DNA from: Actinomycetota bacterium
GTDB taxonomy: Bacteria > Actinomycetota > Actinomycetes > Mycobacteriales > Mycobacteriaceae
Direction: 5' to 3'
NCBI GenBank assembly: GCA_005789055.1
Contig: SYAA01000387.1
Span: 1 to 7,307, forward strand
DNA: 7,307 nucleotides
Position 1 is the stretch's first letter. The number at the start of each line of letters is the position of its first letter. Under the pieces are notes generated by a model, which was given only the letters and a program-made list of their open reading frames with translations, was not told the origin of the DNA and did no database searches. This document shows, one piece after another, positions 1-5,567 of the stretch. Both the position numbers and the translations under genes were made by a program.

Positions 1-84
1 AGCGGCGCATCCATCTTCGTCGACGAGTGGTACGACAACTACACCCGTGACCTCGGCACCGTCCGGGCCTGGCTCAAGAGGTAG
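1..84 (+). CDS. C-terminal end of an unidentified protein (partial, 5' end outside window)
   Basis: Frame 1 is open from the first base to a TAG at 82-84 and gives 27 residues containing FVDEWYDNYTRDLG and ending AWLKR. The fragment is too short to assign to a family and I do not recognise it. It reads as a plausible mycobacterial protein tail, with acidic and aromatic residues and G/C-rich third codon positions. Its last 11 bases overlap the end of the convergent oxidoreductase gene on the other strand. That the frame is coding is inferred from codon use and from how neatly it meets the neighbouring stop. Confidence 0.55.
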   Translation, partial: SGASIFVDEWYDNYTRDLGTVRAWLKR

Positions 85-988
85 CGGCGGACAGTCCCAG
101 CGCCGCGGCCAGTTCCCGTAACGCGGGGCGCGGATCCCAGGATGGGTTGCCGTCGCCGAGGACCTGAACCACCACGTGGTCGGCGCCCGCATCGAGGTGC
201 GCGGTCACCGTAGCGGCGGCGTGCTCGACCGACCCCATGCCGACGATGCCGGCCGCCAGCCGGTCTGATCCGCCTGGAACCAGATCGGACTCGTCGAATC
301 CCTGCCGAAGCCACGAATTGCGGTAGTTAGGCAGTCCCGAGTAAATCTGCAGGTGCAGGTGCGCGCGAGTCATTTGCTCCGCGGCATCACCGCCGATGAC
401 CACCGCCTGCTCGGAGACAATCCATTTCTGCGGGCCGAGGATCTCCCGGGTGACTGCGGTCTGCGCGGGGGTCACGAGGTAGGGATGCGCGCCGTCGGCG
501 TGGGTGCCCGACAACTCGATCATCTTGGGCCCGAGTGCGGCGAGTAAACGAACCGGCCGGCCCGAACCGGGTTCGATCATTGCCGGCAGTGCGGCCATCC
601 GGTCCAGGTAGCCGCGCATGGTCGCCAATGGCTTCTCGTAGGTGCCGCCCAGCATGTTTTCCACCAACGGCCCGTGACTGACACCCAAGCCCAGCACGAA
701 GCGGCCCGGATACAGCGCGTTCAGCGTGCGGGCGCCACCCTCTGTTGTTCCGGCGATCCGGGCGTGGATGTTGGCGATGCCGGTGCCCACCACGAGGCGC
801 TCGGTGGCGGCCAGGAAAGCCGCCGATTCGACCAGGCAATCCTTCAGTCCCACCTCGGGAATGAACAGCGAACCAAAGCCGAGGGCCTCAATCTCCCGCG
901 CCACGTCCTGCGCGGCCGACATGGGCCAGCTATCGCTGGCCCACCAGACTCCGATGCGGGCTGGGAAGTCGATCCGGGCTTTGCTCAC
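74..988 (-). CDS. LLM-class F420-dependent oxidoreductase (TIGR03620/MSMEG_4141-like)
   Basis: A 304-residue protein of the luciferase-like monooxygenase (TIM-barrel) superfamily, close to the family of probable F420-dependent oxidoreductases named after MSMEG_4141. Typical segments are an N-terminal barrel strand with RIGVWW (11-16), EALGFGSLFIPE (34-45), VVGTGIANIHAR (66-77), RFVLGLGVSHGP (96-107), ADGAHPYLVTP (164-174) and a C-terminal GSVEHAAATVTAHLDAGADHVVVQ (252-275). Members use reduced F420 for hydride transfer to varied substrates in the cytosol; the substrate here is unknown. The start is GTG at 988, chosen because GAGG (minus strand, 999-996) lies 7 nt upstream; an ATG at 1001 is out of frame. 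The length fits the family (about 280-310). It is divergent from the acyl-CoA synthetase gene, and its 3' end overlaps the convergent upstream fragment by 11 nt. Confidence 0.9.
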   Translation of the reverse strand: MSKARIDFPARIGVWWASDSWPMSAAQDVAREIEALGFGSLFIPEVGLKDCLVESAAFLAATERLVVGTGIANIHARIAGTTEGGARTLNALYPGRFVLGLGVSHGPLVENMLGGTYEKPLATMRGYLDRMAALPAMIEPGSGRPVRLLAALGPKMIELSGTHADGAHPYLVTPAQTAVTREILGPQKWIVSEQAVVIGGDAAEQMTRAHLHLQIYSGLPNYRNSWLRQGFDESDLVPGGSDRLAAGIVGMGSVEHAAATVTAHLDAGADHVVVQVLGDGNPSWDPRPALRELAAALGLSAATS

Positions 989-1053
989 GATGTGGCCTCA
1001 TGGTGTCGGTTAGGTGGCTTTGGACAGACTCTATGCCCCCACCGGAAGGCGAA

Positions 1054-1059
1054 TACAGT
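1054..1059 (+). promoter_or_regulatory. Candidate -10 element for a leaderless acyl-CoA synthetase mRNA
   Basis: TACAGT matches the mycobacterial SigA -10 pattern TAnnnT. It ends 6 nt before the ATG at 1066, the spacing at which transcription would begin on or next to the A of the start codon. No Shine-Dalgarno lies at a useful distance; the purine run GGAAGG (1044-1049) is 16 nt from the ATG. No good -35 hexamer is visible at about 17 bp, which is common in mycobacteria. Leaderless initiation is an inference. Confidence 0.45.
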
Positions 1060-1065
1060 GTGCTT

Positions 1066-2724
1066 ATGACCGACGCCATCTTCGATCTGTCCACCGTGTT
1101 CGGCACCGTCGCGACGGCCATCCCGGAACAGACTGTGCTGATCTGGCGGGACCGCCGGCTGAGCTACGCGCAGCTGGACGCCCGCATCGACGGCATCGCC
1201 CACTACCTGACTCAACAGGGACTCGGTTGTCACATCGAACGCGATCAACTGCAAGGCCACGAGTCCGGGCAGGACCACGTCGGGTTGTATCTGCGCAACG
1301 GCAACGAGTACCTCGAAGCCATGGTTGCCGGCTACCGAGCCCGGGTCGCGCCGTTCAACGTCAACTACCGCTACGTCGAAGAGGAGCTGTTCTACCTTCT
1401 CAACGACGCCGGCGCCCGCGCGCTGGTCTACTCGGCCGAGTTCGCCCCCCACGTACTCGCCGTACGTGACCGCCTGCCCCACCTCGACGTTCTCATCCAG
1501 GTTGCCGACGACTCCGGCAATGCACTGATTCCCGGCGCGGTGGACTACGAATCCATCACTGCCACAGCGCAACCCGCCGGCGGGATGCCGACCCCGTGCG
1601 GAGACGACCTCTACATTCTCTACACCGGCGGGACGACCGGGATGCCCAAGGGCGTGCTGTGGCGTCAGCATGACATCTTCATGTCCGCCATGGGTGGCCG
1701 GCCGTTCACCGGCGGCCCGGAGTTGACCTCCTACGAAGATCTCACCCAACAGGCCCTTGCGGCGCCGGGGATGCGGTCGTTCCTCGTCCTGCCGCCACTG
1801 ATGCACGGCGCCGCCCAGTGGGGCGTCTTCAACACGCTCAGTGCCGGCGGCTGGGTCGCAGTGCCCGACGATGTCAAACATTTCGACGCCGACGCCATTC
1901 TTCGGCTCGCCGAGCGCGAGCGTGTGCTGAGCATCCCGGTGGTGGGCGATGCCATGGCTCGGCCTTTGGTCGACGCCATCGAAAAGGGCGACTACGACCT
2001 GACCGGGTTGATGGCCCTGACCAACGGCGGCGCGCCGCTGTCGCCAACGATCCGCGACCGGCTACTGGCCGCGCTTCCGAACCTGATCATCATGGATGCC
2101 GTCGGGGCTTCGGAGTCCGGCGCGCAGATGACCAGTATCGCCACCAAAGGCGCCGATATGCAGGCTGCCACGTTCACTCCGATGGCCGACACGACGGTCG
2201 TATCGGTTGACTTCAGTCGAATCCTGGATCCCGGTGAGGGTGAGGGTTGGCTGGCGCGACGGGTGTTCGTGCCGCTGGGTTACCTCGGTGATGCAGAGAA
2301 GACCGCGCGCACCTTCCCCACCATCGACGGCGTGCGGTTCTCGATCCCCGGCGACAAGGCCCGCTACCTGGCTGACGGACGGATCGAACTGCTCGGCCGT
2401 GATTCGGTGACCATCAACTCCGGCGGGGAGAAGATCTTCGCCGAGGAGGTCGAACGGGCAGTCGCAAGCCATCCCAGCGTCTATGACGTCGTGGTCACCG
2501 GTCGGCCATCGGAACGCTGGGGCAACGAAGTTGTCGCAATCGTTCAATTCGCTGAGGGAAAAACCGCCACCGACGCGGAGTTGATCGATGCCTGCCGCCC
2601 CCACATCGCCCAATACAAAATGCCGAAGGCATTCGTACACACCGACAAGGTGGTGCGCTCGCCAGCCGGGAAGGCCGACTATCGGTGGGCCAAGGCGATG
2701 GCGGCGCAGGCGGTCGGCGGCTAG
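1066..2724 (+). CDS. Acyl-CoA synthetase (FadD19-like AMP-forming fatty/steroid acid-CoA ligase family)
   Basis: A 552-residue ANL-superfamily ligase, which forms an acyl-adenylate from a carboxylic acid and ATP and then the acyl-CoA. Visible core motifs are the P-loop YTGGTTGMPKG (186-196), MHGAAQWG (246-253), NGGAPLSP (320-327), the A5-like DAVGASESG (344-352), PGD (428-430) with the ribose-binding aspartate D430, the hinge GRDSVTINSGGEK (444-456), and SPAGKADYRWAK (532-543) with the probable catalytic lysine K536. The C-terminal PAGKxDYRWAK and the SGGEKxxxEEVE run resemble M. tuberculosis FadD19, a steroid side-chain ligase, but the substrate here cannot be assigned. ATG 1066 was chosen because family similarity starts there and TACAGT sits at leaderless spacing; an in-frame GTG at 1060 and an extension to 1000 are possible but less likely. 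Residues 53-70 form an insert absent from FadD19. The TAG stop shares CTAG with the convergent SDR gene. Confidence 0.93.
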   Translation: MTDAIFDLSTVFGTVATAIPEQTVLIWRDRRLSYAQLDARIDGIAHYLTQQGLGCHIERDQLQGHESGQDHVGLYLRNGNEYLEAMVAGYRARVAPFNVNYRYVEEELFYLLNDAGARALVYSAEFAPHVLAVRDRLPHLDVLIQVADDSGNALIPGAVDYESITATAQPAGGMPTPCGDDLYILYTGGTTGMPKGVLWRQHDIFMSAMGGRPFTGGPELTSYEDLTQQALAAPGMRSFLVLPPLMHGAAQWGVFNTLSAGGWVAVPDDVKHFDADAILRLAERERVLSIPVVGDAMARPLVDAIEKGDYDLTGLMALTNGGAPLSPTIRDRLLAALPNLIIMDAVGASESGAQMTSIATKGADMQAATFTPMADTTVVSVDFSRILDPGEGEGWLARRVFVPLGYLGDAEKTARTFPTIDGVRFSIPGDKARYLADGRIELLGRDSVTINSGGEKIFAEEVERAVASHPSVYDVVVTGRPSERWGNEVVAIVQFAEGKTATDAELIDACRPHIAQYKMPKAFVHTDKVVRSPAGKADYRWAKAMAAQAVGG

Positions 2725-3551
2725 ATCTTGAGGTAGCCCTTGTCCGCCGCCACCTGGGCGCCGGTCATCAGGGCTGAGGCGTCGCTGGCCAGAAACAAAA
2801 CCACCTCGCTGACCTGTTCTGGCGGGGTCAGGGAATTCGTTTCCAGCGCCCCGGGCGAAAAGCTGTAGGCAAAGCGTGGGTGCCGTTCGAAGGTCGCATA
2901 CAGCGACGGGTCGTTGCCCAGTGGGGTGTCGACGCCGTAGGTATGTACCGAGTTGACCCGGATCTCGTACTCGCCCAACTCGATTGCCAACGAGTTGGTG
3001 AGCCCGACGATGCCGAACTTGCTTGCGCTGTAATGACCTGCACCGGGCACGGCCTTGATGCCCGCGGCGGAACTGATCGCGATGATGGACCCACCGTTGC
3101 CCGCCTCGATCATCGTCGGCGCCGCTGCCTTGATCGTGTTCCAGAACCCGGTCAGGTTGATGTCGATCATCTCCTGCCACTGCTCGGCCGGAATCTCCCA
3201 GGCCCGGCCCCAGCTCATCACACCGGCATTGGCGACCACGGTGTCGAGACGGCCGAATTGCTCGATGGCACTGGCAATCACCCGTTGCTGACCGGCGAGG
3301 TCGCGGACGTCAACGGGGTGTGCGGAGATCTTGGCGCCCTCGTCCTCGACCAACCGAACGGTCTCGGCCAGATCCTCGGGCTGCGCGGGTGGGTATCCGA
3401 TGTGCGCACCGACCGGTCCGCAGGCGTCGATGGCGACGATGTTCGCGCCGGCGCGGGCCAACCTGACGCAGTGTGCACGACCCTGTCCGCGGGCGGCGCC
3501 GGTGATGTAGGCGACCCTGCCCTCCAGTGGCCGGTGCGCCGAGTCGCTCAT
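2721..3551 (-). CDS. Mycofactocin-coupled SDR family oxidoreductase (TIGR03971-like)
   Basis: A 276-residue short-chain dehydrogenase/reductase. The cofactor-binding motif is TGAARGQG (17-24), followed by D81 in PVDVRD and NAG (108-110). The catalytic set is N132 (INLTG), S161 (SSAAG), Y174 and K178 (YSASK). Between beta-2 and the next helix lies the insert IDACGPVGAHIGYPPAQPED (41-60), the hallmark of dehydrogenases that hold NAD tightly and pass electrons to mycofactocin. It would therefore oxidise a secondary or primary alcohol, reoxidised by mycofactocin rather than by free NAD exchange (family knowledge; substrate unknown). ATG 3551 was chosen because it overlaps the monooxygenase TGA as ATGA and because the fold begins there; a longer frame to 3743 runs antisense-free but inside the monooxygenase. 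No clear Shine-Dalgarno is present, consistent with translational coupling. Downstream gene of a two-gene operon. Confidence 0.93.
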   Translation of the reverse strand: MSDSAHRPLEGRVAYITGAARGQGRAHCVRLARAGANIVAIDACGPVGAHIGYPPAQPEDLAETVRLVEDEGAKISAHPVDVRDLAGQQRVIASAIEQFGRLDTVVANAGVMSWGRAWEIPAEQWQEMIDINLTGFWNTIKAAAPTMIEAGNGGSIIAISSAAGIKAVPGAGHYSASKFGIVGLTNSLAIELGEYEIRVNSVHTYGVDTPLGNDPSLYATFERHPRFAYSFSPGALETNSLTPPEQVSEVVLFLASDASALMTGAQVAADKGYLKI

Positions 3552-5164
3552 GCGGACACTGCCCGGGTAGCCGGGGCCGGCTCGGGCGTCAATGCCCGTG
3601 CCGTGAATGCCCCCGCCGTGAATGCATAATCTTCCAACGGGGAGGTTCGGCTGAATCTCCTTGATGCGGCGATGGTTTCGGGCCGGTAGTACACGGCCTG
3701 CCCGAGGGAGTTGACGAAGTAGGTGTTCAGCCCGGGATTGCACTCGGTGAAGTAGAGCCGCATCGCTCGGCCCTGGCGCTGAAGTTTGCGGTTACGTTCG
3801 TCGAAGGCATCGGCCGTCACTTCGGCGGCCACCGCCCCGCGGCGTCGGGTCTCGACGATGATCCGGACCGCGTGGGCGGTGACCGTCTGCAGGTAGTCGA
3901 ACCACGCGAAGCCGACGAAGCCGACCGGGCCGACCAACTCCCATCGGTTCGGCAGGCCGGGGTGCGCGCTGCCGGCGTAGCTCTGCAGACCGTGGGTGCG
4001 GTACTGCACCGCGAGGTCGAATCCGTCCCGGCCGATGATGGTTCCGGGCCGGTAGGTCTCGGGATCGGTCCACAGCTGGTAGCCGGTGGCCGTGACGATC
4101 AGGTCGACGGGCCGGTCGATCCCGTCGGTGGTCTGCACTCCGGTCGCGGTGATGCGCTCGATCGGCGTGGTGACCAAGGCCGTGTCGGACCGGTTGAAGA
4201 TGGGCAGGAACGCACTGGAGATCACCGGGCGCTTGGCCAGGATGCCGTAGCGGGGCAGCAGTTTTCTCCGGACGGATTTGTCGCGCACGGTTGCTCGCAA
4301 CAATCCCCGGTACAGCGTGCGGCAGTAGGCGTCATAGAGGGGCATCACCCGCTTGAGGGTTCGCTCGGACAGTCTCGACAGCAGGTGGCATATCGGGGCC
4401 ACGAGGAAGATGTCCATCATCCAGCGTCCGGCGGCATCGACCGCCGGCAGCACGCCCGGCACTTTCAGCACCGTTCGCATCCGCGGGCTCATCTCGAAGT
4501 CGATCTTCGGCAGCACCCAGGCCGGAGTGCGCTGATACACGTCGAGGTGACCGGCGACCCCGGCGAGCGCGCCGGCGATCTGTACTCCGCTGGATCCAGT
4601 TCCGATCAGCGCCACTCGTTTGCCCCGGACGTCAAAGGAGTCATCCCAGTCGTTGGGGCGCATGACCCGGCCACCGAAGTCGTCGATCCCGTCGATCGGA
4701 ACATCAGGTTTGGCGTTGACGTATCCGCCGACCGCACTGATCAGGAACCGCGCTCGGACGACACGGCCGTCGGCGATCTCGAGGCGCCACAGGGCGTGGT
4801 CGTCGTCCCACACCTGGCGCACCACCTCGGTGTCGGTTTGCAGGTGCGGATAGACGCCTTCCTGGCCGGCCACGTCGCGCAGGTACCGGTGTATCGCCGG
4901 GCCGGAGGCGAACAACCGCGACCAGTTGGGGTCGCGGGCGAACGGGAACTGGTACCACAGCGACGGGATGTCGACGGCCAGCCCGGGATAGCGGTTGTCG
5001 CGCCAGGTCCCGCCGACGTCACCGGCTCGTTCCAGGATGACGAAGTCCTCGATCCCGTTGCGACGCAGCAGGTGCGCCGCGGTGATACCGCCCGGTCCGG
5101 CGCCGATGATCGCGACCTCATGGATGTGGCCGGTGTCGGTGAGCGCGGGAGGAATGTCAGGCAC
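3548..5164 (-). CDS. FAD/NADPH-dependent flavoprotein monooxygenase, Baeyer-Villiger type (MymA/EthA-like)
   Basis: A 538-residue class B flavoprotein monooxygenase. The FAD-binding Rossmann motif is GAGPGG (21-26). It is followed by the Baeyer-Villiger signature GGTWRDNRYPGLAVD (51-65), the NADPH Rossmann motif GTGSSG (188-193) and KRP (311-313), whose R312 lies where the catalytic arginine of these enzymes is expected. The ATG hinge 358-361 is followed by GYQLW. Such enzymes insert one O2 atom next to a ketone carbonyl to give an ester or lactone, or oxidise S or N. The linker fingerprint FxGxxxHxxxW reads F163-G165-R169-W173, so arginine replaces histidine. The start is GTG at 5164, with a weak AGGG about 8 nt upstream. 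The end overlaps the SDR start by ATGA, suggesting coupled translation and a shared pathway. The C-terminal tail (516-538) is Ala/Pro-rich with a short tandem repeat. True BVMO activity is likely but not certain. Confidence 0.9.
   Translation of the reverse strand: MPDIPPALTDTGHIHEVAIIGAGPGGITAAHLLRRNGIEDFVILERAGDVGGTWRDNRYPGLAVDIPSLWYQFPFARDPNWSRLFASGPAIHRYLRDVAGQEGVYPHLQTDTEVVRQVWDDDHALWRLEIADGRVVRARFLISAVGGYVNAKPDVPIDGIDDFGGRVMRPNDWDDSFDVRGKRVALIGTGSSGVQIAGALAGVAGHLDVYQRTPAWVLPKIDFEMSPRMRTVLKVPGVLPAVDAAGRWMMDIFLVAPICHLLSRLSERTLKRVMPLYDAYCRTLYRGLLRATVRDKSVRRKLLPRYGILAKRPVISSAFLPIFNRSDTALVTTPIERITATGVQTTDGIDRPVDLIVTATGYQLWTDPETYRPGTIIGRDGFDLAVQYRTHGLQSYAGSAHPGLPNRWELVGPVGFVGFAWFDYLQTVTAHAVRIIVETRRRGAVAAEVTADAFDERNRKLQRQGRAMRLYFTECNPGLNTYFVNSLGQAVYYRPETIAASRRFSRTSPLEDYAFTAGAFTARALTPEPAPATRAVSA
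3591..3620. repeat. Two tandem 15-bp units in the 3' end of the monooxygenase gene
   Basis: AATGCCCGTGCCGTG (3591-3605) is followed directly by AATGCCCCCGCCGTG (3606-3620), 13 of 15 bases alike, and then by a third partial unit beginning AATGC (3621). On the coding strand the units translate as FTAGA and FTARA, followed by a decayed LTPEP, so copy changes would keep frame. The repeat lies in the variable C-terminal tail of the protein. Confidence 0.7.
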
Positions 5165-5226
5165 GCGCTCACCCTACGTCGGAGGTAGCGCCAGCAGGCC
5201 GGGAATCGCCTGTCGTAATCGTTCAA

Positions 5227-5261
5227 CGTGCAGTGATGCGTTATTGCACGATACGGTGCAA
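5227..5261. promoter_or_regulatory. Operator-like cluster of three GTGCA half-sites before the vapB-like gene
   Basis: GTGCA occurs at 5228-5232 and 5256-5260, with its complement TGCAC at 5245-5249. The right-hand pair forms the perfect inverted repeat TTGCAC-N6-GTGCAA (5244-5261), ending two bases before the ATG. The left pair forms CGTGCA-N12-TGCACG (5227-5250). Ribbon-helix-helix antitoxins bind repeated half-sites like these and repress their own promoter, so this is probably the VapB operator. It also lies in the 99-bp divergent region that must contain the monooxygenase promoter, so it could affect both directions (inference). Nothing else is seen in 5165-5226. Confidence 0.55.
5252..5257 (+). 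promoter_or_regulatory. Candidate -10 element for a leaderless vapB-like mRNA
   Basis: TACGGT fits TAnnnT and ends 6 nt before the ATG at 5264, exactly the spacing seen at the acyl-CoA synthetase gene. No Shine-Dalgarno precedes the ATG. The element lies inside the inverted repeat 5244-5261, so a bound repressor would block it. Confidence 0.45.
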
Positions 5262-5263
5262 GT

Positions 5264-5428
5264 ATGTCTAAGACGGTACAGATCCGCGACCTCGACGATG
5301 AGGTCTACGCCGGCCTAGTTCGCCGCGCGGCGGAGGAGCGCATCAGCGTGCCGGAACTCCTGCGCCGTGAGGCTGCCCGGTTGGCATCTCGGCCATCGAT
5401 GACCGCCTGGCCCGATGCTCATCGTTGA
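5264..5428 (+). CDS. VapB/FitA-like ribbon-helix-helix antitoxin, short and probably internally deleted
   Basis: A 54-residue ORF starting MSKTVQIRDLDDEV. It has the beta-strand (TVQIRDL, 4-10) and two helices (about 11-24 and 28-41, with ELLRREAARLASRPS) of a ribbon-helix-helix DNA-binding dimer, the N-terminal half of VapB-type antitoxins. Relatives with this N-terminus usually run to about 75-90 residues, with a toxin-binding tail that, as I recall, ends close to the WPDAHR seen here. The present protein jumps from RPSMTA (44-48) straight to WPDAHR, suggesting loss of some 25-35 codons in frame from the toxin-neutralising part. DNA binding and autoregulation could survive. The gene overlaps the vapC remnant by 14 nt, the usual arrangement for such pairs. 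The deletion is inferred from family memory, not from an alignment. Confidence 0.75.
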   Translation: MSKTVQIRDLDDEVYAGLVRRAAEERISVPELLRREAARLASRPSMTAWPDAHR

Positions 5429-5567
5429 CGCGTCGTGTCTGTTCGAGGTGGTGGCTGACACTCCTCGCGCGCGAGAGATCGCCGATCGGCTCGCCGCGGA
5501 TACCGACCACGCCGCGCCGCATGTGATTGACGTCGAAAAGACGGGTCGGGCGGTGGAGTTCACGTGA
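5415..5567 (+). pseudogene. VapC-like PIN-domain toxin, truncated remnant
   Basis: The 50-codon ORF starts MLIVDASCLFEVV, with the first PIN-domain aspartate D5, and continues to HAAPHVIDVE with the conserved acidic E42. It then departs into KTGRAVEFT and a TGA at 5565-5567. Complete VapC toxins are about 125-140 residues and need further acidic residues in the second half to bind metal and cut RNA, so this product should be inactive. The break in homology lies near 5540, which looks like a deletion or recombination joint placing the vapC head directly before the next gene. No Shine-Dalgarno precedes the ATG; translation would be coupled to the vapB-like ORF it overlaps. The TGA overlaps the following GTG start as GTGA. 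Confidence 0.8.
5552..5558 (+). promoter_or_regulatory. Shine-Dalgarno for the DUF6941-like gene
   Basis: GGTGGAG ends 5 nt before the GTG at 5564 and supports that start over the later in-frame GTG at 5576. It lies in the novel tail of the vapC remnant, after the presumed joint, so it probably came with the downstream gene. Confidence 0.6.

Noticed and set aside
985..1881. Minus-strand open frame (298 codons) opposite the synthetase
   Set aside because: Antisense shadow; no domain, and the synthetase frame carries all ANL motifs.
2062..3180. Minus-strand open frame (372 codons) spanning the synthetase end and the SDR
   Set aside because: It crosses the stop boundary of two real genes and has low-complexity, motif-free sequence; both true frames are well supported.
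2880..3629. Plus-strand open frame (249 codons) opposite the SDR
   Set aside because: Shadow of the SDR and the monooxygenase end; Val/Asp/Gly-rich with no family signal.
3552..3743. 64-codon N-terminal extension of the SDR
   Set aside because: It lies wholly inside the monooxygenase, precedes the SDR fold, and the ATGA start gives the family's usual length.
3872..5188. Long plus-strand open frame (438 codons) opposite the monooxygenase
   Set aside because: It is the antisense shadow of a well-motifed flavoprotein gene; the product is rich in Arg/Gly/His/Asp with no recognisable domain, a usual artefact in high-GC DNA.
4741..5226. Minus-strand 161-codon frame with an ATG at 5226
   Set aside because: Overlaps the N-terminal third of the monooxygenase in another frame; Ser/Thr/Arg-rich product typical of a shifted high-GC frame.
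5248..5254. Shared heptamer ACGATAC in the centres of both operator-like repeats (also 6897-6903)
   Set aside because: The palindrome arms differ completely (GTGCA versus CTACG), so a common regulator is not supported; seven shared bases can arise by chance.
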